This document shows positions 1 to 9,679 of a stretch of 36,293 nucleotides of DNA, in pieces. Under the pieces are notes generated by a model. It was not told where the DNA came from. It made no database searches and saw only the letters and a program-made list of their open reading frames with translations. Each line of letters begins with the position of its first letter. Position 1 is the stretch's first letter. The stretch spans positions 1-36,293 of the forward strand of contig NZ_JNJW01000007.1 in NCBI RefSeq assembly GCF_000701805.1, read 5' to 3'. Origin of the DNA: Mycoplasmopsis iners ATCC 19705 (GTDB taxonomy: Bacteria; Bacillota_I; Bacilli_A; Mycoplasmatales; Metamycoplasmataceae). The position numbers and the translations under genes were made by a program.

Positions 1-92
1 CAATTGTTTAGCCATTTGTAAACTCCTTTCTCTTATTGTAAACGAAAAGTAGACAGTTTTTATTTTCTGTCTACTTTTCTTGTCCTAGTTTA
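1..92 (-). mobile_element. Left IS copy: 5' end of IS plus first transposase codons
   Basis: Bases 1-92 are the exact reverse complement of 35967-36058. They contain the first five codons of a transposase gene (ATG at 15-13 on the minus strand, MAKQL), its Shine-Dalgarno (aaggag) and an upstream hairpin (45-78). The gene runs out of the window to the left, so only the start of this insertion sequence is present. Identity stops at base 92, which I take as the IS boundary or close to it. The family is judged from the longer right-hand copy. Confidence 0.75.
45..78. repeat. 12-bp inverted repeat in left IS leader
   Basis: Perfect inverted repeat AAAAGTAGACAG / CTGTCTACTTTT with a 10-nt loop, 30 bp upstream of the transposase ATG. 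The same element is at 35981-36014 in the other copy. It could be the IS tip folded with a neighbouring repeat, or a hairpin that limits transcription from flanking DNA into the transposase. Confidence 0.7.
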
Positions 93-117
93 TTTCGTTT
101 TCTCAATTAATTATTCA

Positions 118-1875
118 TTAACGTTTTTTTCAGTATCTTAAACGGTGAATTAATAAACCAAATAAGATTAATAATATTAAGATTGCAACTGATGTAACTG
201 AAATAAATGGTACTCATCAACGGTCTTCCACTGTGTGTGTTGAATTGCTGTTGTTTCCAGGAGTTGGGGTTGGTGTTGGAGTCACATTATTTGACTTAGC
301 TAATAAATCGCCGATTACTTTTGTTAAGGTTGCAATAACATAGTCTTTTTGAGCATTTTCTGGTAATTTGTATTCTGATAAATTATTTTTCTCAAAAATA
401 TTATTAATGTCTGTAACTACGTCAGCTATTTTTGTATCGTTATCATTTGTAGCTTTAGCAGTAAGAACTTTAATTTGATCTTCTAATTCTTTAATTTTTG
501 CATCTTTTTCAGCAATTGCAGTTTCATTATTTTGAATTGTAGCTTTTAATCTGTCAATTTCTGCTTGTTTGTTTTGATTGCTTTGTTCTAACTTTTTAAG
601 AATTGCTTTAGCATATGCTTCATAAAGATCTGATGTACGAGGAACATATGGTTCACCATTTAACATTGAAGCATATTCTTGTGATTTTGCTCTAATAACT
701 TCATCTTTAATGTTGTTAGCTTCTTGCATGAATCATTCTTTTGTTTCTTCTGACATGTTCGCTAATAATGATTTAATGCCCTCTAATGAAACATATTGAG
801 TAATCATGTCGCCATAGTGTGAAGAAGCGGTAGTAATTTGTTGAACTGTTAATCAGTATTCTTTTTGTTTAATACTTTCCATTGCCCCTTTAATAGCTTC
901 TTGGCTTAATGGTAATAATCCTAAGAAGTAGTAATTTTTACCTAAATCAACCTTTTTTTGATTATCCAATCCGTATGTTTCGTTAAGTTCTTTCATTAAG
1001 GTAGTAACTTTGTCTGTAATTAGAACAATATTGTTATTTTGAAGAGTTTGTAAAATTGTCTTTACTGAGCCATCAATTAAATTTAATTTTTGGTCAGATT
1101 CAGCCAATTTAGCTTTAGTTTCTTCTAATTCTGCTTTTACTTGTTCTAATTCTGTTTTTACTGATTCAAGTTCAGCCTTTTTCGCTTCTAATTCTGCTTT
1201 TGTTCCTTTTAGCTCTGCTAAATCTTCTGCAATTTTGGCTGATACTTTTTTAACATATTTATCTAAAATCATTGATGGTTTAATTTTGTTATCGTATCCA
1301 TAAGGACTTGGGTCTGCAGAAGCTATTTCTTCTTTTAATTCATTATGTGCTTCAACATAAAGCTCTTTATATTGTCCCAGTTTTTCTTTTTCATAGAACT
1401 TTATAAGTGTATTGAACAATTCTTTTTCAAATCATACTTCTTGAGCATATTTTCCTGTGAGTTTTGCCATTTGAACAGCAGCATCGTATTTACCATCATT
1501 AACATACTTTTCAATATTTTCTTTGAAATAAGTGTCAAAACCTTTTTTCATTTCGGTTAATCATTCAGCGCCAAAGTCGAAAGTTATTTCTGGTTTTTTC
1601 TCTTCAGGAAATAATTTATAAAAGGCGTTTGATACCACACGTTTATAGTAATTAAAATACAATTCTGCCCTATTAAATTCTTGAACAGCCTGATCTGCAC
1701 TTGTGTGGTCCATTAACGAATCTAAAACATCTTTTAATGCTTTTTTCAATTCTTCTTGAGTCATTGAATTAATTTTTGTTTCATAAGCAGGAGCAGCTGA
1801 TACCATTGGTGCAATAGTAGCTGTTGCTGCTAAAGGAGCCAAAACAAAGCTTAATTTTTTAAATTTATTTTTCAT
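118..1875 (-). CDS. Predicted surface-anchored coiled-coil protein
   Basis: A 585-aa reading frame with several TGA (Trp) codons; family not recognised. Residues 1-28 look like a signal peptide (MKNKFKKLS, then an Ala-rich core ending near VSA); there is no lipobox cysteine. Heptad-rich Glu/Lys/Ala/Leu segments at about residues 205-265 and 415-475 predict coiled coils. A Thr-Pro run (TPTPTPTPG, about 529-538) precedes one hydrophobic segment (about 556-580) and a basic tail ending WKKR. This suggests secretion, a C-terminal membrane anchor and an extended extracellular stalk, fitting an adhesin-like or structural surface protein. Start ATG at 1875 has an AAAGGAT Shine-Dalgarno. It is monocistronic and lies beside the left IS. 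The architecture is visible; the surface role is inferred. Confidence 0.8.
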
Positions 1876-2078
1876 AATATTTATCCTTTTGCTTTTATAT
1901 TTTTTATATTTAAATATTAATATTAATTTTAAATATGCATATTATATATTTGAATTATATTATTATTTTTCAATTTTTTTGTAAATTAAATTCATAGCAG
2001 TAAAACAATTATAAAAATATCAAAAAATAGTTTTTTAGCACTTTTTTTCTTTATTTTTTAACTTTTTGCTATTTAATT

Positions 2079-2084
2079 TATAAT
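2079..2084 (+). promoter_or_regulatory. -10 box (TATAAT) of trxA
   Basis: A perfect TATAAT lies 20 nt upstream of the trxA start and is followed by an AAAGGAG Shine-Dalgarno. No good -35 is visible, as is usual for mycoplasma promoters. Confidence 0.6.
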
Positions 2085-2104
2085 ATTCACTATAAAGGAG
2101 CAAA

Positions 2105-2419
2105 ATGATAGTACAAGAAATTACTCAAAAAGAATACGAAGAAGAAATTGCAAACAAGGAAGAATTATATGTTTTAGTATTCCACGCAACATGATGTGCA
2201 CCATGTAAAATGTTTAAAATTACCTTGGATGAATTAGCTAAAACTAACAATATTCCTGTTTATCGTGTAGATGTTGATAAATATCCAGAATTAACTAGAA
2301 AATTTGGAGTTATGTCTATGCCTACTTGATTTATTTTAAAAAATAAAGAAGTTGTTCAAGAAGGTTTGGGCTATATGCCTTATCCAACATTTGTTAAAGA
2401 AGTTGAAAAACATCTTTAA
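2105..2419 (+). CDS. trxA: Thioredoxin
   Basis: 104-aa thioredoxin that reduces protein disulfides in the cytosol, normally recycled by a thioredoxin reductase not seen here. The active site WCAPC is at about residues 29-33, with its Trp encoded by TGA. The cis-proline loop MSMPTWFI follows at about residues 74-81, also with a TGA Trp. Length matches the family (about 105 aa). Start ATG has an AAAGGAGC Shine-Dalgarno and a TATAAT -10 box. The gene has its own terminator and appears monocistronic. Confidence 0.95.
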
Positions 2420-2423
2420 AATG

Positions 2424-2445
2424 AGCAGTAAAACTGCTTTTTTTA
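2424..2445 (+). terminator. Terminator after trxA
   Basis: AGCAGT / ACTGCT stem with a 3-nt AAA loop followed by a T run, starting just after the trxA stop. Confidence 0.8.
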
Positions 2446-2454
2446 ATATTTTTA

Positions 2455-2460
2455 TATAAT
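2455..2460 (+). promoter_or_regulatory. -10 box of smpB, likely leaderless
   Basis: TATAAT ends 7 nt before the smpB ATG, and no Shine-Dalgarno fits between them, so transcription should start at or next to the start codon. Confidence 0.55.
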
Positions 2461-2467
2461 TAAAATT

Positions 2468-2908
2468 ATGAAAATTATTAGCGAAAATCGTAGGGGTTTA
2501 CATAATTATAAAATAATAGACACATATGAAACGGGTATGGTTTTAGATGGCTGAGAAGTTAAATCAGCTAGAGCTCAAACCGTTAACTTAACTAATTCGT
2601 ATTGTTTCTTTCGTAGTGGCGAATTATTTCTATATAACGCTACTTTCAAAAGTTATATGCTTCAAAAAAATGATGAAACTAGAGAACGCAAATTATTAAT
2701 GCATAAAAATGAATTGACCAGATTGAATAGTAAATTAGACAAATTGGGAAATGCGACAATTGTTCCTAAAAAAATTTATTTTAACAACCAAAGCAGAATC
2801 AAATTAGAAATTGCTTTGGTTGTTGGTATGAATAAGGCCGATAAAAGAGAAGAAATTAAGAAAAAAGAAAATGACAAATATTTAGCGCAAATTAAAAAAT
2901 ATTACTAG
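2468..2908 (+). CDS. smpB: SsrA-binding protein SmpB
   Basis: 146-aa SmpB, the partner of tmRNA in rescuing stalled ribosomes. Family features are the N-terminal KIISENRRGLHNY, the GMVLDGWEVKSARA segment (Trp by TGA), NLTNSY, and the C-terminal basic tail with RERKLLMHKNE and DKREEIKKKE. Length is normal for the family. The first ATG is used; it has no Shine-Dalgarno but a TATAAT 7 nt upstream. The stop codon forms part of the following terminator stem. The tmRNA gene itself is not in this window. Confidence 0.95.
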
Positions 2909-2929
2909 CAACCACTAGTAATATTTTTA
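2898..2929. terminator. Bidirectional terminator between smpB and membrane-protein gene
   Basis: Perfect 11-bp inverted repeat AATATTACTAG / CTAGTAATATT (2898-2908, 2915-2925) with loop CAACCA. T runs leave the stem on both strands, so it can end the convergent transcripts of smpB (+) and the minus-strand gene. Confidence 0.85.
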
Positions 2930-3274
2930 ATGAAATATAAATTGATAAATCAAGAAACCACAATTAGTTGCAATGGCAGCAAAAGCAGTAATAGCAATTA
3001 TTACAATAGCCAAAATCATAAAAATGTATTTCAAAGAATCTTTATAGGTTTGTTCCGAAATGGCTTTTTTATTTCTTTGTGAATTAATTACATCAATTCT
3101 GGCTTGTCTTCAGTGTTTTTTGTATTTTGTCAAATATAGTGAAAGAACTATAGCAACAACTAAACAAGAAAGAAAAAGAATTGTTGTAAAAATGTAAATT
3201 CAAGTGTAATCTTTATCTGTTGAAATGCTTTTTAAATCAGCAGATTGATATACTTTTGTAAAATAACTAATCAT
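2927..3274 (-). CDS. Small two-helix membrane protein, unknown
   Basis: 115-aa protein I do not recognise. Two hydrophobic segments are visible, about residues 25-48 (WIYIFTTILFLSCLVVAIVL) and 82-105 (YIFMILAIVIIAITAF), separated by a strongly basic loop with KYKKHWRQAR and SQRNKKA. The loop is probably cytoplasmic, so both ends would be outside. Two Trp codons are TGA. It lies 29 bp downstream of rnhB on the same strand and is probably cotranscribed with it. No assignment to SecG or another named two-helix family can be supported. Confidence 0.75.
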
Positions 3275-3303
3275 TATATTTATTATATATTAAATTTAAT
3301 CAT

Positions 3304-3903
3304 TTATTTCTTTATTGCTTTTTGGACATTTTTATAACTCTTGCGATGAATGGGTGATGGTCCAAATTGTTCTAATTTTTCTTGATGTAATTTGGTGTTA
3401 TAACCTTTATGTTGTTTAAAGCCGTAATTAGGAAAACGCTTATCTCATTCTTCCATTATTTTATCTCTGACAACTTTTGCTAAAATAGAAGCTGCAGCTA
3501 CGCTAATACTAATTGAATCGCCTTTTACCAAATTAAGCTGTTTTATAGATATATTAGGCAAATGTTCAAAATCTGTTATTACTAAATCTGGTTTAATTTC
3601 AATTTCAGTGCAAATTTGTTCCATACCATTTTTAGAACTTTGCTTTGGATTATGTTGATCAACATATTTTGATGCCAAAACAACTATTTTATAGGCTAAT
3701 GCATCTTTAATTATTTGTTCAAATAATTGTTCTCTTTTCCTTAAGCTAAGTTTCTTTGAATCGTTGATTTCAGTATTGACATAATTTTTAGGTAATATTA
3801 CTCCTGCTACTACTAAAGGTCCGGCACAACAGCCACGACCTGCCTCGTCTAATCCTAAAATTAATTCAAATTCTTGACAATTTTTTATTTCAAAATCTAA
3901 CAT
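3304..3903 (-). CDS. rnhB: Ribonuclease HII
   Basis: 199-aa RNase HII, which cuts RNA in RNA-DNA hybrids and misincorporated ribonucleotides in DNA. The signature LGLDEAGRG carries catalytic Asp19 and Glu20. Further family segments are [15 protein letters not shown] (third acidic residue), [20 protein letters not shown] and the C-terminal [15 protein letters not shown] choose ATG 3903 (MLDFEIKN) rather than the in-frame ATG at 3930, because GGGAGAG lies just upstream of 3903 and the longer start would run into the preceding terminator. Length is normal for the family. Confidence 0.95.
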
Positions 3904-3919
3904 AAAATCTCTCCCAAAA

Positions 3920-3943
3920 GAAAAAACCAAACAAAGTTTGGTT
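3920..3943 (-). terminator. Terminator after Rho_N-tailed membrane protein
   Basis: AACCAAAC / GTTTGGTT stem (3925-3932, 3936-3943) followed on the minus strand by six T. It overlaps the stop codon of the upstream gene and lies in front of rnhB. Confidence 0.8.
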
Positions 3944-4895
3944 AATTATTATTAGTATTATTTGTGTTATTTAATGAATTTAAAATGGTTTCAACTAATT
4001 CTTCTCTTGTCATTGACTGATAACCTCTAATATATAACTTTTCAGCTATTTCAAATAATTTTGAATTTGGTTGTTCCATTAATTTTTCTTTATTTTGTTC
4101 TCTTTGGCTCTTAGCAACTGTTTCTTTAACATCTTCTTCTGTATAAGTTGAAGATGTTGTTTCTTCATTTATATTCTTTTCTTTATCAATTGGCGCTCCA
4201 AATAAATTAGCTAAAAATTCATTTTGAATACCACTTTTTGCTAAATCTTCTTGAAGTTTTAACATTTGTTGATATTGTGTTGCTCTAACAAATGCTGCTT
4301 GAATTCTTGAAACCAATCTCACAAAAACAATATATAAAATTAAAAACACAAGCATGCTAACTATTTCAATAATAGTTAGTGTAATTTTTGCTGGATAATC
4401 AGTAGCTGACTTCCATAAATCACCATAATTTGTAATTGATAAAATAAAATTAATTATTGTAGAAAATAGATAAACAAAGAATAACATTAAAGGTACTCTT
4501 GAAATTTTTAAAAATGTTTTACTTTTATATGACATTATTATTCCATATGAAATTCAAAACAATAGTAGCATAGAAATTACTAAGATAACACCGCTCCAAG
4601 CTAAACTGCCGTTATATAGACTGGTGATTTCCTCGCCTGATTTTTGTCCTGCATAAGATGAACTAATTTCTCTAATCAGTTCTTGTTTATTAACAATTGT
4701 CAAAACAAATTTAGTTAGAAAAATTGCGAAAACCACTATAAATGAAGCTAATGTGCCAAATATTCCATATCTAAAATAAGGTTTTTCATATTTGTTTCAA
4801 AGTTCTTTAGGGTCTTTGGCATTTTTTATATATTCAGAACCATAGACTGTTGAAAAGAATTTTTTAAAACTAGAAGTTTTATTTGTTTGTTCCAT
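3942..4895 (-). CDS. Four-helix membrane protein with C-terminal Rho_N-like domain
   Basis: 317-aa protein. Four hydrophobic segments at about residues 43-67, 98-122, 133-154 and 170-193 predict an integral membrane protein with both termini in the cytoplasm. After a charged linker the C-terminus (about 278-308) contains EIAEKLYIRGYQSMTREELV, which closely follows the Rho_N/SAP-like helix-turn-helix pattern (LkeLAkelgIkGyskmkKeeLI) found in Rho and other nucleic-acid-binding proteins. The tail ends in an Asn/Thr run. Start ATG 4895 lies inside the 3' end of the pseudouridine synthase gene (17-nt overlap) with GGAGATAAT as Shine-Dalgarno, so translation is probably coupled. A membrane-tethered RNA- or DNA-binding role is inferred only. 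Confidence 0.75.
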
Positions 4896-5814
4896 TATTA
4901 TCTCCTTTTTTTAAAGCTTCAAAATCGAAATCAGCTATATCAAATTCTTTAGGAATTGGCGCATAAACTTCAATTTCTTTGCCACTTCTCGGATGAACAA
5001 AATTTAATTTGTAAGCATGCAATCTTTGGCCGAAATCGTCAATTTTTGTTCCATAAGTTGCATCTCCATAAACTGGATGTTTTAAATAAGCCATATGAAC
5101 TCTAATTTGATGCGTTCTTCCAGTTTCTAAATCACACTGAATTAATGAATAAGGTTTCTTATCTAAGTAAAAAGTTTTTATTAACTTAACATTAGTGATT
5201 GCTTCTTTACCATCTTTGTTCACATCAATCATTTTGCGGTCTGATTTGTGTCTAGCCAATGGTAAATTGATTTTCATATTTTTGTGTTTCAATAAACCTT
5301 CAACAATAGCCACATATGATCTTTTGATTTCGTGTTTTTTTAACATTTCAGCTAATTGATTGTGAATTTCATTGTTTTTGGCAATTAATAATAAACCGCT
5401 AGTGTCTTTGTCTATTCTATGAACTATTCCAGGTCTTAGTAAACCATTTTCATTTGATAAATTGTTTTTAAAGTGGTGTAATAAACCATTAACTAATGTG
5501 TCATCGTAATGCCCTGGTGCTGGATGAACAACTAAATTAGATGGCTTGTTTAATATTACTAAATCATCGTCTTCATAAACAATGTCCAAATCCATTTCTT
5601 TTGGTAAAACATTAATTTCTTTATCAATTAACTTAGTAATTGTAATTTTCATTCCTTCGTCAACTGTAAAATTAGGTTTTCTAACTAAAATATCATCATT
5701 TACTGAAACAGCACCTTCTAAAATTAATTGCTTAGCATCGTTTCTTGAAATATTTGAATTATCAGAAATATATTTGTCAATTCTGTCTTTGTATTCTACA
5801 TTTATTTTTAACAT
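4879..5814 (-). CDS. rluD: RluA-family 23S rRNA pseudouridine synthase
   Basis: 311 aa. It isomerises uridines to pseudouridine in large-subunit rRNA. An N-terminal S4 RNA-binding domain (about 12-60, with NISRNDAKQLILEGAVSVN) precedes the RluA catalytic domain. The catalytic motif VHRIDKDTSGLLL places the nucleophile at Asp135. Further family motifs are LNKPSNLVVHPAPG and LETGRTHQIRVHMAYLKHPV. RluD is the best guess from the S4 domain plus length, but RluA/RluC-type specificity cannot be excluded. There is no Shine-Dalgarno; a TATAAT sits 7 nt from ATG. Its 3' end overlaps the next gene. Confidence 0.92.
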   Translation of the reverse strand: MLKINVEYKDRIDKYISDNSNISRNDAKQLILEGAVSVNDDILVRKPNFTVDEGMKITITKLIDKEINVLPKEMDLDIVYEDDDLVILNKPSNLVVHPAPGHYDDTLVNGLLHHFKNNLSNENGLLRPGIVHRIDKDTSGLLLIAKNNEIHNQLAEMLKKHEIKRSYVAIVEGLLKHKNMKINLPLARHKSDRKMIDVNKDGKEAITNVKLIKTFYLDKKPYSLIQCDLETGRTHQIRVHMAYLKHPVYGDATYGTKIDDFGQRLHAYKLNFVHPRSGKEIEVYAPIPKEFDIADFDFEALKKGDNNGTNK

Positions 5815-5821
5815 AATAATT

Positions 5822-5827
5822 ATTATA
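5822..5827 (-). promoter_or_regulatory. -10 box of rluD, likely leaderless
   Basis: TATAAT on the minus strand, 7 nt from the rluD ATG with no Shine-Dalgarno between. Confidence 0.5.
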
Positions 5828-5849
5828 ATAAATATTAAAGATTTAAGAT

Positions 5850-5889
5850 ATTAAAAATTAGCAGACTAATAATTAATCTGCAAATTTTT
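5850..5889 (-). terminator. Terminator after ABC transporter operon
   Basis: Thirteen-bp stem with one mismatch (arms 5853-5865 and 5877-5889, core GCAGA/TCTGC) that ends in a T run on the minus strand. It overlaps the ABC ATPase stop codon. Confidence 0.75.
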
Positions 5890-6901
5890 AAATTCCAAAA
5901 TAAAGATTGTTTAAATTCAATTTCACATCGCCCAAATTAACTATTTCATAGCCTTTTTGAAGACAATAAGATAATACTTGGTTAATCTGTTTATCATTAA
6001 CATTTAAAAAATATTTGTTGTTTTGAAACTTAAATTGAATTTTATTCTGAATTAAATACTCTTCAAAAGATTTGGTATCATAATTTGCTAAACTCATTTG
6101 TTTATTAAAACCAAATGATTTTAACTTGTCTATAACTTTTCCACTGTCTAAGACTTTTCCATTTTGCAATACTGTAAAGCTATCAATATATTGCTCTAGT
6201 TCTGACAAGATATGGCTAGATATAAAAATGGTTTTACCTTCTTTATTAAGGTTTTTAATCAAATGGAAAAAGTCTAATCTTGCTGTTGGATCTAAGTTCG
6301 CTGCTGGCTCATCTAATATTAAAATTTCTGGATCATTTAATAAAGCTTGCATTAAAAGCACTTTTTTCTTTTGGCCTGAAGACATATAAAAAGGGCTTTT
6401 ATTTAAATCTTTTTCATCAAAGTTGAATTTAGCTATTAATTCATCTATTTTTTTCTTAATTTGATTTTTAGAAAGCTTAGACATTTTTCCCATTTCCATT
6501 AGGTATTCTCTAACATTTAATTTTTTAGGGAAAATTGCTATTTCAGGAATATAGCCTATGCTATTTCTTGAACGAACATCAGTATGAAAAGTGCCATTAA
6601 CATAAATTTGACCTTTAGCTGAAGGATAAAAACCTAAAATAGATCTTATTGTTGTTGTCTTGCCAGCACCGTTATCTCCAATGAAACCGTGAAATTCTCC
6701 CTTATTGACTTTAAAGGTCACTTCATCTAATGCAAATTTGAAATCACCGTTGTCTAAATAAAAAACTTTGGTTAAATTATTAATTGATAAGGCTAAGTTC
6801 GGATCAATTTCTGTTTTTTTATTGGCTATTTCTTTAAATTTGTGTCTTAATTCTTGTTTATTTTTTCAGTATTTTTTTGTAAATAAATTTCAAATTTTCA
6901 T
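5888..6901 (-). CDS. ABC transporter ATP-binding protein
   Basis: 337-aa nucleotide-binding subunit that powers the adjacent permease. Walker A GDNGAGKT is at residues 75-82, the signature MSSGQKKK at about 173-180, Walker B LILDEP at 194-199 and the switch His in FISSHIL at about 228. The Q-loop position reads IPEIA, with Glu where Gln is usual. A 40-residue basic N-terminal extension precedes the domain, and about 90 residues follow the core, as in ABC-2/NatA-type exporters. The ATG overlaps the permease stop by 1 nt (TAATG). The substrate cannot be told. Confidence 0.92.
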
Positions 6902-8682
6902 TACTTATAATCCTTCTTTAAAGAAATTGCTCAGCCGGCAATTATTGCCAATAAACCAATTATTATTGGTGTTAAAATTGCAACATAAATGTTAAAGCCA
7001 TCTGTTCTACTAAATTCAATCAAATTGTTTTGCATAACATAGAATGTTACAAAGTTTTTGTCATGTAAATTGAGATTTTCAACATCTTTATTAGCTAAAT
7101 CATTTAATTCTGTTCATTCAACAACTAATTTTTCTTCGCTTATTTGTAAGCCTGTTAAAGAAGTTAAAACTGTGTTTTTAAGCATTAAAGTTAGCTTTTC
7201 TTTGAATTCGCCAAATTTTTTCATCATTTCATTGTAGGCATATCTTTCAGAAACACTTGCCAATTCATCAATTTTTGGTTGAATATTTTGAGCAATTTGT
7301 TCAACTAATTCTTGCACAAAGCCCATTACTTGTTCATCATTGCCAATGTTTGTTAAATATTGTTTAATTTTTTCTAAACTAGCTGTTTTATAGTCTTTTT
7401 CAACATCATAAACACCTAATGAATTGTTTTCAATGTTAGTTAAAAATAACTTTCTATCAAAGCCTAAAAGCTTACCTCATAAAAGAAGATTAATTAATTT
7501 AAGATTATTTAAATTTTTCTCTGTTGATGATAGCGAAGAGGTGTAATTAAGATAGCGATTGCCTATAACACCACTATTCTCGCTTGCGTTAGTATTGTAA
7601 TTATTAAATAAGTTGATAAACTTGTTTAAGTTATACCCTAATAGAACATAATTTTCTATGTTGGTTTTTTCGTCGTGAACTTTAAAATAGATATTTTGGT
7701 CGCTATTAATAGCAAATTTTTCTAAATAACTATTGATCTCTCCGTCTTTAATTACATCAAGTTTTGTATAAGTTGGTTTTTTGTAATCAGAAATTATGTC
7801 GTTATTGAATAATATAAATGTTCTATAGAAATATTCACTATAGTTAAGTCAATAAATTTTTCTATAAAATGAATTGTTATATTCATTAATTGCTTCAATT
7901 TGGGTAGTATAGTTTGGCTCATTATTATATGTTTCAAAATATTGATAGGCTGTTTTATTTGTTAATAAAACATCAAAATCATTATTCAACTCATTTTTTA
8001 GTCTATCAACTTGTCGATTCATTTTAGAAATATCTTTGCCTAGCGGAACAACTAATCTATTTCTCATTGAATCATAAATCTTAATGTTGTCACTAACAAG
8101 AGGTTGATATATTATTGAAAAAATCATTGATATAAAAAATGGAATAACACCAATTAAAATTTGAAAAAGCTTCACTTCAACAAAAAGTTGCACAATTGCT
8201 GAAATACCAATAATAAAAATTAAACCCAATGCTATGGCTATTCCCATTGCTAATGTTGAAGAAAAGGCAAATCAGACAGTTAGTTGTGGAATAATTGCTA
8301 TGCTAATGAAATTGCCCATTAAACATACTAATAAGGAAAAAAAAGACCCTATGAATGTAGCAAAAATATTAGCAAAATAAATTTTTGTTCTGCTAATTGG
8401 CTTTGAGAAAGAAATCAGTTCTAAACCTTCCTGGCGATATTTGAAAAATATAGTCATTCCCGTAAAAGTACCAATTACATATGTTGTAAATAGCGCAAAA
8501 GCAGATAAATTTCTCGAAAGAAAAGATGAATTAAATATGTTTGCTACTTCATTTGTATTTTTGATCGCCAAATAAAGTGCTCCTCTTATAGCTATAAAAA
8601 ATAGGCCTAAAATAAGCGGTACTATATAAGATGATTTGTGTCTAAAATAAAGTTTTAATTGTAATTTTAAAAACGCCAACAT
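6901..8682 (-). CDS. ABC-2-type transporter permease with large external domain
   Basis: 593-aa membrane subunit. About five hydrophobic segments lie in the first 190 residues (e.g. YIVPLILGLFFIAIRGALYL, ALFTTYVIGTFTGMTIFF and FFISMIFSIIYQPL). A hydrophilic region of about 360 residues follows, then a single C-terminal helix (IYVAILTPIIIGLLAIIAGW) and a basic tail. This is the layout of ABC-2 exporters, in which the large loop sits outside. Several Trp are TGA. Start and stop both form 1-nt TAATG overlaps with the flanking genes. It may export lipid, peptide or surface protein; the substrate is unknown. Confidence 0.85.
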
Positions 8683-9503
8683 TATAAAATATACTTTTCT
8701 ATGGTTTTGGCTAAACCGCCATTTTTATAGTCAAATTCGCTAACTATATTAGCAATTTCTTTAAGGGGTCTAACACCATTAGCCATTGCAATTAAAGTTC
8801 CTACTACATTAGCGGTTGAAGCATCATTCATTGAATCACCAAAATGCACACAATCTTTTAGGTCAACATTTTCACTAGCGGCATAAATTCTTTCTGCTTC
8901 GCCTTTTGAGCAATTAAGAGCTGTAACTTCTAAGAAATTATTTTTTTCTCCGGCATATGAAACTGTTAATTCATCACTGAATTTTTCACTTAATAATTTA
9001 TAAAATTCATCAACTTTCTTTTGTTTTGGATTCCAAAAAATAAGCTTATACACTTCAAAATTATTTTGGAAATGTTCATATTTTTTAGGGTTACCTTTTT
9101 TAAATAAGATGCCTAATTTAAAAAAGATTGATTTTGTATAACTATGGTTTCTAAAATCCGAATTCAAAATAGTTGTTATTCTGTGTTTTTCAGCTAATTT
9201 AAAAAGTTCTGATACAACATGTTTTTTTACATGCTTTTCAAAAATAGTTTCGCCGTTTTTAATTACTTTACTTCCGTTTCAAAAAATTATATTTTTTCCT
9301 AAGCCTAATTTTTCATTAATTTCGAAAGTTCTCTTAAGTTCACCTCTTCCGGTTGAAACTACTACTTGAATTCCTTTTTGTAAACATTTTTGAACTGCAT
9401 CAACGTTTTCTTGACTAACAAAAGCCTGTCCTTTTTCTTTAATATCTAGGGTTGTACCGTCTAAGTCTATAAATATTATTTTTGTATTATTCTCTTTTTT
9501 CAT
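8682..9503 (-). CDS. Cof-type HAD-superfamily hydrolase
   Basis: 273-aa phosphatase of the Cof/YidA type (HAD IIB). Motif I FIDLDGTTLD contains the nucleophile Asp, VVSTGRGEL is motif II, and HFGDSMNDA is motif IV with the Mg-binding acids. The cap domain lies between II and IV. These enzymes dephosphorylate sugar phosphates, nucleotides or cofactors such as FMN and PLP; which one is not visible. First gene of the operon with the ABC permease and ATPase. A TATAAT only 6 nt upstream of the ATG points to a leaderless mRNA. Confidence 0.92.
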
Positions 9504-9509
9504 ATGTTT

Positions 9510-9515
9510 ATTATA
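9510..9515 (-). promoter_or_regulatory. -10 box of HAD-ABC operon, likely leaderless
   Basis: TATAAT on the minus strand, 6 nt before the HAD hydrolase ATG; there is no Shine-Dalgarno. Confidence 0.55.
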
Positions 9516-9650
9516 AATTAATAAATATTAATTTTATTAATTCGTTTTTAGTAAAAATTGACTTTTTGCTAATTTTTATGTTTTTGAACAATGTTATAAA
9601 CTCTTTGATACTTTTCTAATAAAAGCCTTTAATGGCACTGTTATGCTTTA

Positions 9651-9679
9651 AAAATAAAAACACAGGCAATGCTGTGTTT
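9651..9679 (-). terminator. Terminator after tex
   Basis: AAACACAG / CTGTGTTT stem with 6-nt loop, followed on the minus strand by a T-rich tail; it abuts the tex stop codon. Confidence 0.8.

Noticed and set aside
1345-1560. Plus-strand open frame opposite the coiled-coil gene
   Set aside because: Shadow frame, Phe/Ile-rich, no ribosome site, fully inside a well-supported minus-strand gene. Similar shadows opposite rluD, tex, prs, clpB, tig and hsdM were also dropped.
2035-2080. TTAGCACTT upstream of trxA resembling a CIRCE half-site
   Set aside because: There is no matching right arm at 9-nt spacing; only T-rich sequence follows.
2657-2908. An 83-aa gene on its own
   Set aside because: It is the C-terminal half of smpB; the real start is 2468, reached once TGA is read as Trp.
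3930-3930. Upstream start of rnhB (MVFSFGRDF)
   Set aside because: It overlaps the preceding gene's terminator and lacks a Shine-Dalgarno; 3903 has GGGAGAG.
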